Source of the DNA: Gemmobacter sp. | GTDB taxonomy: Bacteria; Pseudomonadota; Alphaproteobacteria; Rhodobacterales; Rhodobacteraceae | Assembly (NCBI GenBank): GCA_031260425.1 | Contig: JAIRJX010000045.1 | Location: forward strand, 1-40,801 | Direction of reading: 5' to 3' | Length of the DNA stretch: 40,801 nucleotides | Part shown: one piece after another, positions 1 to 10,501 of the stretch | Numbering within the stretch: position 1 is the stretch's first letter | Layout: each line of letters begins with the position of its first letter | Program-made: the position numbers and the translations under genes | Notes under the pieces: model-generated | Database searches by the model: none | What the model was told of the DNA's origin: nothing | What the model saw: only the letters and a program-made list of their open reading frames with translations

Positions 1-291
1 CGGCTCCTGGAAAATGAAGCTGCTGTCATTGCCCCGGATCCGGCGCAGGTCCTGCTCTGCCGCACCCACCATCTGCGTGCCGGCATAGGTGATCGAGCCC
101 GCGATCTCGGCGTTGTCAGGCAGCAGCGCCACGGTAGACAGGGCGGTAACCGACTTGCCCGACCCGCTCTCGCCCACCAGCGCCACCGTCTCGCCCTTGC
201 CCACCTCGAAGGAAACCCCCTTCACCGCATGGATCAGCCTGCCGTCCTGCCGGAAATGGACATTCAGGTTCTCGACCGACAGCACACTCAT
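1..291 (-). CDS. yejF: Peptide/microcin C-type ABC transporter ATP-binding protein, N-terminal part (truncated by window edge)
   Basis: Minus-strand frame from ATG at 291 reads [52 protein letters not shown] (Walker A). Overlaps the end of the YejE-like gene by 4 nt. Confidence 0.85.
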   Translation of the reverse strand, partial: MSVLSVENLNVHFRQDGRLIHAVKGVSFEVGKGETVALVGESGSGKSVTALSTVALLPDNAEIAGSITYAGTQMVGAAEQDLRRIRGNDSSFIFQEP

Positions 292-1394
292 TGAAAGGTC
301 TTTCTCGGGTCGAATGCGTCCCGCACCCCTTCGAAAATGAAAACCAGAAGCGACAACATCAGCGCAAAGGTGGTGAAGGCGGTGAAGGCGAGCCAGGGCG
401 CCTGCAGGTTCTGCTTGGCCTGCTGGGTCAGCTCCCCCAGCGAGGGCGCCGAGGCGGGCAGGCCGAAGCCGAGGAAATCGAGTGCGGCGAGGCTGCCGAT
501 CGTGCCGGTGACGAGGAAGGGTGCCATGGTCAGCGTGGCCACCATGGCATTGGGCAGCACATGGCGAAACATGATGACCCGATCCTTCACGCCGAGTGCC
601 CGCGCCGCGCGGACATATTCGAAATTGCGCGCCCGCAGGAACTCCGCCCGCACCACACCGATGAGCGAGGTCCAGCCGAACAGCACCATCAGCCCGACCA
701 GCAGCCAGAAATTCATCTGCCAGATCGCCGCTACGATGATGATGATGTAAAGTGTGGGTGTCGCCCCCCAGATCTCGATGACGCGCTGGAACACCAGGTC
801 GACCCAGCCGCCGAAATAGCCCTGCACCGCACCGGCGACAATGCCGATGGCCGAGGTCAGCGCCGTCACCACCAGCGCGAAGGCTACCGAAAGACGGAAA
901 CCGTAGATCACCCGCGCCAGCACGTCGCGAGCGGTATCGTCAGTGCCGAGCCAATGCCCCGCATCGGGCGCCGAGGGGGCAGCGCCACCGATATCGTTGA
1001 TCGTGGTATAGCTGTAGGGGATCGGTGGCCAGAGAATCCAGCCCCGACTGACCGCCTCGCCCGCCACGCTGCCCGAGGCCGCCTCGGCCCGCACCGCCTC
1101 GGGGTCGTCGAGACAGGCTTCCAGCCCGCCGGTCTCGATCAGGCATTGCACTTCCGGCTCGCGATAGGCAGCCTCGGTGCGGAAATCGCCGCCAAAAGCG
1201 GTCTCGGGGTAGAAGCGGAGGAAGGGCGTGTGAAACTCACCTCGAAAGCTGACCAGAAGCGGCCGGTCATTCGCCAGCACCTCCGCAAAAAGCGAGAGGC
1301 CGAACAAAGCCGCGAAGACCCAGAGCGACCACCACGCCCGGCGGTTGGCCTTGAAGTTGCGCCAGCGGCGCTGGTTCAGGGGTGACAGCGCCAC
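288..1394 (-). CDS. yejE: Peptide/microcin C-type ABC transporter permease YejE
   Basis: ORF 368 aa; N-terminal LNQRRWRNFKANRRAWWSLWVF; BPD permease motif EYVRAARALGVKDRVIMFRHVLPNA; operon position. Confidence 0.9.
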   Translation of the reverse strand: MALSPLNQRRWRNFKANRRAWWSLWVFAALFGLSLFAEVLANDRPLLVSFRGEFHTPFLRFYPETAFGGDFRTEAAYREPEVQCLIETGGLEACLDDPEAVRAEAASGSVAGEAVSRGWILWPPIPYSYTTINDIGGAAPSAPDAGHWLGTDDTARDVLARVIYGFRLSVAFALVVTALTSAIGIVAGAVQGYFGGWVDLVFQRVIEIWGATPTLYIIIIVAAIWQMNFWLLVGLMVLFGWTSLIGVVRAEFLRARNFEYVRAARALGVKDRVIMFRHVLPNAMVATLTMAPFLVTGTIGSLAALDFLGFGLPASAPSLGELTQQAKQNLQAPWLAFTAFTTFALMLSLLVFIFEGVRDAFDPRKTFQ

Positions 1395-1397
1395 GGC

Positions 1398-2552
1398 TCA
1401 GCCCCTCCGCTCGAAGTCGATGCGTGGATCGACCCAGACATACATCAGGTCCGACAGGATACCGACCACCAACCCCATCAGGCCGAAGATGAACAGGGTC
1501 CCGAACAGCACCGGATAATCGCGCGCCACCGCCGCCTCGAACCCCAGACGCCCGAGACCGTCGAGCGAGAAGATCGTCTCGATGATGAGCGAGGCGCCGA
1601 AGAACACGCTGATGAAGATGGCCGGGAAACCGGCAATCACGATCAGCATGGCGTTGCGGAAGACATGGCCGTAAAGTACGCGGCTCTCGCTCAGCCCCTT
1701 GGCGCGGGCGGTCATCACATATTGCTTGCGGATCTCGTCAAGGAAGCTGTTCTTGGTCAGCAGCGTCAGCGTGGCAAAGCTGGAAATGGTCGAGGCGGTG
1801 ACCGGCAGCACCATGTGCCAGGCGTAGTCGGCCACCTTGCCCGCAAGGCTCAGGCTTTCCCAGTTGTCGGAGGTCAGGCCGCGCAGCGGAAACCACTGGT
1901 AGTAGGAGCCACCGGCAAAGACCACCAGGAGCAGGATGGCGAACAGGAAACCCGGGATGGCATAGGCCACGATGATCGCGCCCGAGGTCCAGGTATCGAA
2001 GGCCGATCCATGCCTTACCGCCTTGCGGATGCCGAGCGGGATCGAGATCATGTAGGCGATCAGCGTCGACCACAAACCCAGCGAGATCGAGACCGGCATC
2101 TTCTCCAGCACCAGATCGACTACGCCGATGGAGCGGAAATAGCTCTCGCCGAAATCGAAGCGGACATAGTTGCCCATCATGATACCGAAGCGCTCGAAAA
2201 GGCCGATCCTTTCCTTGCGGCAATCCGGGGATTTCGTCGTCGCCGGCCCGGAATGTCCTTCGGCACAGATGATGCGGGCGAAGCCGAACTGCACCTCCAG
2301 CGCGTCGATGAACTCGGGCGGCAGGCCACGCGCGCCGATATAATCCGATCCGCTCGAGGTGCCGGCATCCTGCCCGCCGGCATCGCCGCCGCCCGAGATG
2401 GTCTGGAAGGCGTTGCCCTGCCCCTCCAGCCGGGCCAGCACCTGCTCCACCGGGCCGCCCGGCACGAATTGGGTCAGCGCGAAGTTGATGAGCATGATCC
2501 CGAACAGCGTCGGGATGATGAGCAGCAGCCTGCGAAGGATATAGGCGCCCAT
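1398..2552 (-). CDS. yejB: Peptide/microcin C-type ABC transporter permease YejB
   Basis: ORF 384 aa; [37 protein letters not shown]; permease motif [25 protein letters not shown]. Confidence 0.9.
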   Translation of the reverse strand: MGAYILRRLLLIIPTLFGIMLINFALTQFVPGGPVEQVLARLEGQGNAFQTISGGGDAGGQDAGTSSGSDYIGARGLPPEFIDALEVQFGFARIICAEGHSGPATTKSPDCRKERIGLFERFGIMMGNYVRFDFGESYFRSIGVVDLVLEKMPVSISLGLWSTLIAYMISIPLGIRKAVRHGSAFDTWTSGAIIVAYAIPGFLFAILLLVVFAGGSYYQWFPLRGLTSDNWESLSLAGKVADYAWHMVLPVTASTISSFATLTLLTKNSFLDEIRKQYVMTARAKGLSESRVLYGHVFRNAMLIVIAGFPAIFISVFFGASLIIETIFSLDGLGRLGFEAAVARDYPVLFGTLFIFGLMGLVVGILSDLMYVWVDPRIDFERRG

Positions 2553-2572
2553 GGCGTGCGTCTGCCCGTCTG

Positions 2573-4477
2573 TTACTTGATGGCGCCTGCGGCCTTCAAT
2601 GCCGCAGCCTTGGCCTCGTCATACCACCAGAAATCCATTTCGCCCAGAGCATAGGGCGCGGGCGTCGCGGGCCGGTCGAACATGTCGTAATAGGCCACGG
2701 TAAAGGTGTTCTTGTTCCATTGCGGAATCCAGAATCGTTCCGCCCGCAGCACCCGGTCGAGCGCCCTTGTCGCCGCCGTCAGCGCCTCCTTATCCTGCGC
2801 AGCCAGCACATCCACGATCAGCCGGTCCACCGCCGGAGATCTCAGCCCGGCGAGGTTGAAGGCCGAGACATCCGCCGTTTCCGAGCCAAAATACTGCTTC
2901 AGTGAGGAATCCGAGAAATAGTCGGTCCGCACCTGCTGGGTGATGAGGTCGAAATCATAGGCCGGCGGGCGGGTGCGGCTTTCCAGTTGCGCCGGATCGA
3001 CCTTCTTGTTCACCGCGTCGATCCCCAGCGCATGCAAGTTCTCGACCAGCGGATTGAGGATGCGGTCGAAATTCGCGTCATCATTCAGCAGTTCGACCTT
3101 CAGCACCTCGCCCTTCGCATTGCGCCGCCGCCCGTCCTCACCAACCGGCCAGCCCGCCTCGTCCAGCAGGTTCGACGCCGCGCGCAGATTGCGCCGGTCA
3201 AGCTGCCGCTCGCCCGAGACCGGGGCCATGACCGCGGACTTGGTCAGGATCGTCTCCGGCAAAAGCCCCTCGGCGACCAGCGGCTGCAGGAGCGCCGCTT
3301 CCTCCGGCGTGGGGGGGCCTTCGGCGGCCAGCCAGCTATTCTCCCAGAACGAATTGATCCGGTCATAAAGCCCGAAGAACAGCGTGGCGTTCGACCATTC
3401 ATAGTTGAACATCAGCCCGATAGCCTCACGCACCCTCGGATCCGCGAAGGTCGCGCGCCGCAGGTTGAAGACGAAGCCCTGCCCGGTGGCCTTGTTGCCA
3501 TTGGGCAGCTCCGCCTTCACCACATGGCCCTTCTGCACCGCCGGAAAATCGTAACCGGTGGCCCAGAGCTTCGAGAAATTCTCGTTGCGGAAGGTATAGA
3601 CGCCGGACTTGAATGCTTCGAACGCCGCCGTGCTGTCGGCGAAATACTCCACGCGGATACGGTCAAAATTGTTTCGCCCGCGATTGATCGGCAGTGCCTC
3701 GCCCCAGTAATCGGGGTTGCGCTTGTAAACCAGTGTGCGGCCCACGTCCATCCGGTCGAACATGTAGGGACCGGAGCCGATATAGGGCTTCAGCGTGCTT
3801 TCGGCGAGATCGAGCCCGTCGCGCTCGTATTGCGCCTTCGACAGCACCGGCAGGCCCCCTGCCAGTTGCGGCAGGTCGCGCTTGGGGAAATCGGGCTTGA
3901 AGGTGAACCTGATGCGGTGAGGGTCGAGCACCTCGACCTTCTCCACCTGCTGCGACAGCACCGTGCGGAAATCGGTCAGCCCCTTGGCAAGCAGCGTCTC
4001 GTAGGAAAACAGCACATCCTCGGCCGTCAGCGGCGTGCCGTCAGAAAATTTCGCCTCGGACCGCAGGTTGAAGATCACCCAGGAACGATCCTCGGGATAT
4101 TCCAGCGTCTCGCAAAGCAGGCAATAGCTCGCCCCGATCTCATCCGACGTGCCGGTCAGCAGCGATTCGAGCATGATCGTGGACAGCACACCACCCACCC
4201 CCTTCACCGAGAACGGGTTCATCGAGTCGAAATTGCCCAACGTCCATTCGCTGATCTCGCCCCCCTTCGGCGCCTCGGGATTTACATAGTCGAGATGACT
4301 GAAATCCGCCGGATATTTCAGGTCGCCGAAGGTCGAGATACCGTGCGAGACGATCACCTTCTTCTCGGCCTGTGCGGCGGGTGCTCCCAGTCCCAGGACC
4401 AGCACCGCGAGTCCCGTCCCGAACCAGCGCATCCCCAATGACCGGCGGATGAAAAGAAGGGGGGCAGCGCGGATCAT
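2573..4477 (-). CDS. yejA: Extracellular solute-binding protein, YejA-like (peptide-binding family 5)
   Basis: 634 aa with an N-terminal signal peptide; family 5 SBP motifs ([16 protein letters not shown]); first gene of the yej operon. Confidence 0.88.
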   Translation of the reverse strand: MIRAAPLLFIRRSLGMRWFGTGLAVLVLGLGAPAAQAEKKVIVSHGISTFGDLKYPADFSHLDYVNPEAPKGGEISEWTLGNFDSMNPFSVKGVGGVLSTIMLESLLTGTSDEIGASYCLLCETLEYPEDRSWVIFNLRSEAKFSDGTPLTAEDVLFSYETLLAKGLTDFRTVLSQQVEKVEVLDPHRIRFTFKPDFPKRDLPQLAGGLPVLSKAQYERDGLDLAESTLKPYIGSGPYMFDRMDVGRTLVYKRNPDYWGEALPINRGRNNFDRIRVEYFADSTAAFEAFKSGVYTFRNENFSKLWATGYDFPAVQKGHVVKAELPNGNKATGQGFVFNLRRATFADPRVREAIGLMFNYEWSNATLFFGLYDRINSFWENSWLAAEGPPTPEEAALLQPLVAEGLLPETILTKSAVMAPVSGERQLDRRNLRAASNLLDEAGWPVGEDGRRRNAKGEVLKVELLNDDANFDRILNPLVENLHALGIDAVNKKVDPAQLESRTRPPAYDFDLITQQVRTDYFSDSSLKQYFGSETADVSAFNLAGLRSPAVDRLIVDVLAAQDKEALTAATRALDRVLRAERFWIPQWNKNTFTVAYYDMFDRPATPAPYALGEMDFWWYDEAKAAALKAAGAIK

Positions 4478-4672
4478 GCGGAATTCCTCACATCTGGCGT
4501 ATCGGCTGCCAGAGTAACGAATTTATCTGCCCTCTCAATGCGCGTTTGCGTTATCGCGCGGGGCATGTTCGCGTTGTCACGCGGGACTACGGCGATCACG
4601 CGGAGCAGCAGTGAAAGCGAACAGGCCACCCGATGGGGTGGCCTGCACAGGATCCGCGTCCAATGGCCGAGG

Positions 4673-5197
4673 TCACTGCAGGGTTTCGAGATATTTCACG
4701 AGATTCGCGCGATCCTCGATCTTGGGCAGACCGGCAAAGGACATCGCAGTGCCCGGCACGAAGGCCTTGGGGCTGGTAAGGAAGGCATCGAGCCTCGCCG
4801 GCTCCCAGCTTTCGCCCGCCAGAGCCTGCATCGCTTCGGAGTAATGGAAATCGGCGACCGACGCGGCCGCCCGGTTCACCACGCCATTCAGATGCGGGCC
4901 GGTAGCATTGCTGCCATCGATATGGTGGCAAGCCTTGCACTTGGCAAAGATCTTCTCGCCCTTGGCCGGATCGGCCGAAGCGAAGACCTCCTCGAAGCTC
5001 GGGCCGGCCTCGGCACCGGCAGCAGTGCCCGAAGGCTCGCCGTCCGCCACCGCGATCGAATAGGCCTGTGTCTCGTCCCCGCCATGGCCGCCGCCCATGG
5101 AATAGAGCCCGCCGGCCGCCCAGTTGCCGAGCAGGAACACGAGCAGCGACCCGCAGACCGCGCCCAGCACCTTGGTGATTGTCATCGTGTCGAACAT
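4673..5197 (-). CDS. Membrane-anchored class I cytochrome c (c552/CycM-like)
   Basis: From the internal ATG: MFDTMTITKVLGAVCGSLLVFLLGNWAAGG (N-terminal anchor); heme motif CKACH; axial Met context (GTAMSFAGLPK). The ORF track start at 5311 is probably over-extended. Confidence 0.88.
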   Translation of the reverse strand: MFDTMTITKVLGAVCGSLLVFLLGNWAAGGLYSMGGGHGGDETQAYSIAVADGEPSGTAAGAEAGPSFEEVFASADPAKGEKIFAKCKACHHIDGSNATGPHLNGVVNRAAASVADFHYSEAMQALAGESWEPARLDAFLTSPKAFVPGTAMSFAGLPKIEDRANLVKYLETLQ

Positions 5198-5367
5198 GTC
5201 GCGTCCCGTTTTGGCATGTAGCTGAAGGGCTTCTACCCGCTTCCCCCCCCCGGTTTCAAGGTGTAGTAGCATCGGCGGTCCCGCAAATGCGGCGAATTGA
5301 CCACCCGGCACGGCAATCGCGGCTTTGCGCGCCGCGCTCGAGGCATAAACAGGGAGGCAGGAGAATC

Positions 5368-6198
5368 ATGGCCGGACGCATCGCGTTCCAGGGAGAACCC
5401 GGCGCCTATTCTCACCAGGCGTGCCGACAGGCCCGCCCGGAGATGGAAGTTGTGCCCTGCCCCACCTTCGAGGATGTGGTGGAGCTGACCCGGCGGGGCG
5501 AGGTGGATCTGGGTATGCTCGCGGTCGAGAATTCGACCTATGGCCGGGTGGCAGATGTGCATACGCTGCTGCCCAATTCCGGCCTCCACATCGTCGACGA
5601 GGCTTTCGTGCGCGTCCGCATCGCCCTGCTGGCCGTCAAGGGCACCCGGATCGACGAGATCCGCCGGGTGCGCTGCATGTCGATCCTGCATGGCCAGTGC
5701 CGCAGCTTCATCCGCAGCCACGGCTTCGCCGCGATGAACGCTCATGACAACGCGGCGGGTGCGCGGCAGGTGGCCGAACTCGGCGATCCGGCCGAGGCGG
5801 CGCTGGCTTCGGCGCTGGCGGGCGAGATCTACGGGCTCGACATGCTGGCTGACGGGATCGAGGACCAGAAGAACAACACCACCCGCTTCCTGGTGATGAG
5901 CCGCGCACCAGACCATACACGCCGGGGCGGGCGCATGATGACCAGCTTCACCTTCCGGGTGCGCAACATCCCAGCCGCGCTCTACAAGGCGCTCGGAGGA
6001 TTCGCCACCAACGGGGTGAACATGACGAAGCTGGAAAGCTACATGGTGGGCGGCAGCTTCACCGCGACGGAGTTCTTCGCCGATATCGAGGGCCATCCCG
6101 AAGACGGGAACGTCGCCCGCGCGCTGGACGAACTGAGCTTCTTCACCTCGCATATGCATATCCTCGGGGTCTATCCGGTCGATCCCAGCAGGGATTGA
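5368..6198 (+). CDS. pheA: Prephenate dehydratase, monofunctional, with C-terminal ACT domain
   Basis: MAGRIAFQGEPGAYSHQAC; LGMLAVENSTYGRVADVH; NNTTRFLVMSR; ACT-type C-terminus (NMTKLESYMVGG). GGAGGCAGGAG upstream of the ATG. No chorismate mutase domain. Confidence 0.93.
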   Translation: MAGRIAFQGEPGAYSHQACRQARPEMEVVPCPTFEDVVELTRRGEVDLGMLAVENSTYGRVADVHTLLPNSGLHIVDEAFVRVRIALLAVKGTRIDEIRRVRCMSILHGQCRSFIRSHGFAAMNAHDNAAGARQVAELGDPAEAALASALAGEIYGLDMLADGIEDQKNNTTRFLVMSRAPDHTRRGGRMMTSFTFRVRNIPAALYKALGGFATNGVNMTKLESYMVGGSFTATEFFADIEGHPEDGNVARALDELSFFTSHMHILGVYPVDPSRD

Positions 6199-6320
6199 GG
6201 GCGACAGGCGAGAAGCCCGCCCTTGGCGGCCCTGCACGGACCCCGGTCCGTATTCAGGTTCCCCCGGACATCCGCAAGCGATCCATGGAGCGTCGCTTGT
6301 TGCTGTTGCCCAAGCGTATG

Positions 6321-6640
6321 GACCCGTCCCTGCCCGGAACAAGCGCACTGAATGCCGTCGGACAGCCCGACACCCGCCGCCAGGAGCAGGCGTCGCCCTC
6401 TGTGTTTCAGGGTGCTGAGGGCAGGGAGCGACGCCCCCAAGCTCCGTGTGAGCCCATCCCTTGCCTGGAACGAGGCGCATAGCGCCACCTCCGCCCCCCC
6501 GGGTGGGCGGACGCCGCCTCTGTGTTTCAGGGTGCCGAGGGCAGACCAAGCACCGTGCGAGCCCTCCCCCAGCCCGGAACAACGCACGCAGTGCGGCCGG
6601 GCAGCCCCCGGTGGGCGCTTCGGCCAAGTTGGCACGAGGA
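6321..6640. repeat. Degenerate tandem intergenic repeat, about three units of 110-130 bp
   Basis: CCTCTGTGTTTCAGGGTGCYGAGGGCAG occurs at 6397-6424 and 6517-6544, exactly 120 bp apart. GCCYGGAAC-type core recurs near 6332, 6463 and 6572. Confidence 0.75.
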
Positions 6641-6863
6641 TCGGAGTTAGGCGTGGTTGAACCATAAAGTGCAGATCACCACCGTCTCCGCGCCCGCCCG
6701 CAGCCGGATGCTGCCCTCCGTTGTGCATGGCAACAAAAAGCCCGAGGCCACCGGCTTCACCGGCAGGCAGCATAGACTTCGGAAAAAGACAGGTCTGTCA
6801 GCCACCGGCTCTCCCGGAACTTCAGCCTTCCGGAATGCGCCTCGCCCCGGAGGGAGCTCCCTC

Positions 6864-7337
6864 TCAGCGGCCTGCCCTCGATCGGCTACGCTCCTCCACC
6901 TCGTGACAAAGCGTGCCGATCCGGGTCTCGTAGCGGCGCTCAAGCTTGCTGCGGGCCAGCCTCATCGACTGGATGAAGACCCGCGCCGCAAGGTTGCGCG
7001 GCTTCACCTCGGTTGCGACGTTCACGCGGCTGTGGCGAGCGGAAAGCTCCATGAAGTCGAGCGTGACGAAGGCGTCGAACGAGCCGCCGATGACATGGAA
7101 GACCATCTTCTGCTCCGGCTCCATCGCGATGAGCTTCACCGATAGCTGGCGCCGCTTGCCTCGGAACCGGAAGCCCACATTCCAGGCCATGCCAGGACCG
7201 ACGGCATGAAGCCGGTCTGTCCGTGTCACCTCTGCCCCGCGGTGCGACGCCGCAGCTTCCCAGTATCCGGTATCGGCAAAAGAGGTGAAGACCACCTCCA
7301 GCGGTGCTTCGATATCTCCACGCGCATTGAGTTTCAT
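6864..7337 (-). CDS. SRPBCC (START-like/polyketide cyclase) family protein
   Basis: 157 aa from MKLNARGDIEAPLEVVFTSFADTGYWEAAASHRGAEV, a typical SRPBCC N-terminus. ORF track start at 7499 over-extended. Confidence 0.75.
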   Translation of the reverse strand: MKLNARGDIEAPLEVVFTSFADTGYWEAAASHRGAEVTRTDRLHAVGPGMAWNVGFRFRGKRRQLSVKLIAMEPEQKMVFHVIGGSFDAFVTLDFMELSARHSRVNVATEVKPRNLAARVFIQSMRLARSKLERRYETRIGTLCHEVEERSRSRAGR

Positions 7338-7407
7338 GCCTGTGCAACCTCCGGGGTATTCCGCCTCGGGCCCTGTCGCACGACCCGTCGTTCGGTTAGT
7401 TTTCCGT

Positions 7408-8361
7408 TCAATCGAGCCGATCTGCAAGCCAGTTCGACAACATGAAGTGCGCAATCGCACCGGCTCTTGGCGGCTTGACGGCCGGATGCAGCCCGGCAAA
7501 CGCCTCGACCAGCTCCTCCCGCGTCAGCCAGAGCGCATCTTCCAGCTCCACCGGGTCGAGCCGGATCGCCTCGTCCAGCGCCTCTGCGGCACAGCCGATC
7601 ATCAGTGAAGCCGGAAAAGGCCAGGGCTGGCTGGCGAGGTAGCGCACCGCGCCAAGGCGGATGCCGGTCTCCTCGGCCACTTCGCGGCGCACGGCGGCCT
7701 CCACTGTCTCGCCGGGTTCGATGAAGCCGGCGAGGCATGAATACATCCCCTCTGGCCAGCCCGGCGACCGGCCAAGCAGTGTGCGGTTGCCCCGTGTCAC
7801 CAGCATGATGACCACCGGGTCGGTGCGAGGAAAATGCTGGGCACCGCAGGCCGGGCAATCACGGCGCCAGCCCCCCTGCGCCATCCGGCTGGCCGCACCG
7901 CAAGTAGCGCAGAAGCCATGCGTGGCGTGCCATTGCAGCAGCGCCTTCGCCATGGCGGCCAATTCCGCCTCACGCGTGGAAAGCCGCACCATGGCGAGGC
8001 GCAGATCACCGAAAACGATATCACCCTCCAGCGCCGGATGCGGCTGGTCACCGGCTAGGAAAAGCGGCGCGGAACCCATATCCTCCGGTCCTTCGGGCGC
8101 CCAGCCGGAAATATCGGCAGCAAGGCGCGGCCGACCGCCATCCAGGCCGAGGAAGACCGGCTCTCCGGCACCGGCCAGCACCGGGTGTCCCGCCGGCAAC
8201 CAGCCGAGACGCGCGCCCTCCGCCATCAGCGGCCGGCCCCGCCAGACCGGCAACACCTCAGCTTTTCCGGCCAGAGCCGCGAGCGCCACCGGGTCGTCGC
8301 GCAGATGCGCCGCGCGATCAAGCCCCGATCCGCCGAACGTCACCGTCTCTGCATCACGCAT
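7408..8361 (-). CDS. nudC: NAD(H)/NADH pyrophosphatase NudC (Nudix hydrolase)
   Basis: Zinc ribbon CATCGAA...CPACGAQHFPRTDPVVIM; Nudix box GFIEPGETVEAAVRREVAEETGI; SQPWPFPASLM motif of NudC. Confidence 0.95.
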   Translation of the reverse strand: MRDAETVTFGGSGLDRAAHLRDDPVALAALAGKAEVLPVWRGRPLMAEGARLGWLPAGHPVLAGAGEPVFLGLDGGRPRLAADISGWAPEGPEDMGSAPLFLAGDQPHPALEGDIVFGDLRLAMVRLSTREAELAAMAKALLQWHATHGFCATCGAASRMAQGGWRRDCPACGAQHFPRTDPVVIMLVTRGNRTLLGRSPGWPEGMYSCLAGFIEPGETVEAAVRREVAEETGIRLGAVRYLASQPWPFPASLMIGCAAEALDEAIRLDPVELEDALWLTREELVEAFAGLHPAVKPPRAGAIAHFMLSNWLADRLD

Positions 8362-8501
8362 GGTTCGCCTCCCTCGGGCCGATCACCCTCCCGATGCCTC
8401 TGCCATGCCCTGCCGCGCCTGTAAACATCCACGATCGGACGGGGCCGAACCCGCGAGCCAAGCCACACAATCACAGGATGAATATCAAACAAAAGAGCGG
8501 G

Positions 8502-8540
8502 TTGACAGGTATCTCGTAGCCGAACACATATAGATATATG
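8502..8540 (+). promoter_or_regulatory. Candidate promoter and overlapping palindrome upstream of cpdB
   Basis: TTGACA at 8502-8507, AT-rich segment 8526-8541, perfect inverted repeat CATATA-GA-TATATG at 8527-8540. Confidence 0.4.
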
Positions 8541-8584
8541 TAAATGTCAGGTATTTCCGTCACTCCATCGCACAAGGCAGTTTC

Positions 8585-10459
8585 GTGACCGCTCGCCCTC
8601 GGCCCCCGCCCCCTTTGCAGACTACCCGCCTGCGGCTGCTGGCCACTACGGATGTGCACCTTCACCTGCTCGGCTATGACTATTACACTGACCGGTCCGC
8701 CCCCGGCACCGGGTTGGAACATACCGCCACCCTGATCGCCGAGGCGCGGCGAGAGGCGCCGGGAGCGCTGCTGTTCGACAACGGTGATTTCCTGCAGGGC
8801 AGCCCGCTGGGCGATTGCGTGCTCCATGGCGGGATAGCGACGCCGGATCCGGTTCATCCGGCGATCCGGGTCATGAACCGGATCGGCTACGACGCTGCGA
8901 CCCTCGGCAATCACGAGTTCAACCACGGGCTCGACGCCCTGTTCGCAGCCTTACGCGGGGCGACCTTTCCGGTGGTGACTGCGAATGTCGCCCGCCATCA
9001 GGGGGTGCGGCCCGAGGCGGACGACACCCTGCTGCCGCCCTGGTGCCTGCTGCGCCGCAACCTGCCTGACGCGGCGGGACAGCTCCGGCCGCTGATTGTC
9101 GGCGTGATCGGCTTCGCCCCGCCACAGATCGTGCAATGGGACCGGAACCTGCTGGCGGGCACCCTGTCCACCCGCGGTATCGTCGAGACCGCAATGGCGC
9201 TGATCCCCCGGTTGCGCGCTGTCGGAGCCGATGTGGTGGTGGCGCTGTCGCATTCCGGGCTCGGCCCCGTCGATGCCGGACCTGACGCCGAGAATGCCTC
9301 GACCGCGCTTGCCCGTGTGCCCGGCATCGATGCCATCGTCGCCGGCCACAGCCATCTGCCCTTTCCCGCACCCGGCCCGGCGGAGCCGGGGATCGACCTT
9401 GAGTGCGGCACAGTCTTCGGCGTGCCGGTGGTGCAGCCCGGCGCCTATGGCTCGCATCTGGGGGTGATAGACCTCGATCTGACCCATGACGGGCAGCGCT
9501 GGCGGGTGACCGGCGGGCAGGCAGAGTTGCGCGGGATCAACAGCGCGGTGCCGGCCGCCCCCGAGATCGCCGAGACGATCGGCCCTGATCACACCGCAAC
9601 GCTGGCCTGGATCCGCCGCCCGGTCGGCTACAGTGCCCGGCGGCTGCATAGCCACTTCGCCACCATCGCGCCCTCCGATGCCCTGCGCATCGTGGCGGAG
9701 GCACAGGCTGCCTTCGTGGCGCAGCAGTTGCAGGGCCGCCCCGAAGCCGCACTACCGGTGCTCTCGGCCGTGTCGCCCTTCAAGGCGGGCGGACGAGGCG
9801 GAGCGCAGAATTATATCGACATACCGGCGGGCGAACTGGCGCTGCACCATGTCGCCGGGCTCCACATCTTCCCCAATACCATCGCGGCGCTGCGCCTGAG
9901 CGGGGCCGAAATCACCGAATGGCTGGAAAACGCCGCCGGTCTTTTTCACCACGTCCTGCCGGGCAGCCGCGACGCCCCGCTGATCGACAAGGATTTTCCG
10001 AGCTACAACCACGACCGGATCCTTGGCCTCGGCTTCCGTGTCGACCTTCGCCAGCCCGCCCGCTATGACCGCTACGGAGCGCTGGTCCAGCCCGAGGCGC
10101 GGCGCATCCGAGACCTGCGCTGGAACGGCCGGCCTCTCGACCCGAGGCAGGAATTCATTCTGGCAACCAACAGCTACCGCGCCGCCGGATCCGGCGGCTA
10201 TGTCTGGGCGCGGCCCAGCCGGCTGGTCGATGTCGGCCGCACCTCGATCCGCGACCTGCTGATCCGCCATGTCGCCGAAGGACACAGGCCCGCCCCGCCT
10301 GCCGCCCCCGATTTCGGCTTCGTGCCGATGCCCGGCACCAGCGTGATCTACGACACGAGCCCCGAAGCCATGGCCCATCTGGCCGAGATCGCGCATCTCG
10401 CCCCGGAATATCTCGGCCCCACCCCGTCCGGCTTCGCCCGCCTCCGCCTGCATCCGTGA
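8585..10459 (+). CDS. cpdB: 2',3'-cyclic-nucleotide 2'-phosphodiesterase/3'-nucleotidase (CpdB family)
   Basis: GTG start; metallophosphoesterase motifs LLATTDVHLHL, DNGDFLQGSPLGDCV, LGNHEFNHGLDAL, VAGHSHLPF; 5'-nucleotidase C-terminal domain. Confidence 0.9.
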   Translation: MTARPRPPPPLQTTRLRLLATTDVHLHLLGYDYYTDRSAPGTGLEHTATLIAEARREAPGALLFDNGDFLQGSPLGDCVLHGGIATPDPVHPAIRVMNRIGYDAATLGNHEFNHGLDALFAALRGATFPVVTANVARHQGVRPEADDTLLPPWCLLRRNLPDAAGQLRPLIVGVIGFAPPQIVQWDRNLLAGTLSTRGIVETAMALIPRLRAVGADVVVALSHSGLGPVDAGPDAENASTALARVPGIDAIVAGHSHLPFPAPGPAEPGIDLECGTVFGVPVVQPGAYGSHLGVIDLDLTHDGQRWRVTGGQAELRGINSAVPAAPEIAETIGPDHTATLAWIRRPVGYSARRLHSHFATIAPSDALRIVAEAQAAFVAQQLQGRPEAALPVLSAVSPFKAGGRGGAQNYIDIPAGELALHHVAGLHIFPNTIAALRLSGAEITEWLENAAGLFHHVLPGSRDAPLIDKDFPSYNHDRILGLGFRVDLRQPARYDRYGALVQPEARRIRDLRWNGRPLDPRQEFILATNSYRAAGSGGYVWARPSRLVDVGRTSIRDLLIRHVAEGHRPAPPAAPDFGFVPMPGTSVIYDTSPEAMAHLAEIAHLAPEYLGPTPSGFARLRLHP

Positions 10460-10476
10460 TCGGGGCGGAGAGCCGC

Positions 10477-10501
10477 GCTGAAAGATGACGGTGGTTTCAG
10501 C
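10477..10501 (+). terminator. Candidate terminator hairpin downstream of cpdB
   Basis: GCTGAAA(10477-10483) / TTTCAGC(10495-10501), perfect 7-bp stem 18 nt after the stop codon; only a short T tract follows. Confidence 0.4.

Noticed and set aside
5233-6627. 464-aa minus-strand ORF
   Set aside because: Covers pheA in antisense and runs into the repeat region; repeated peptide pieces only reflect the DNA repeat.
6321-6640. CRISPR array
   Set aside because: Only two to three degenerate units with ~120-bp period and no short identical repeat/unique spacer structure; no cas genes.
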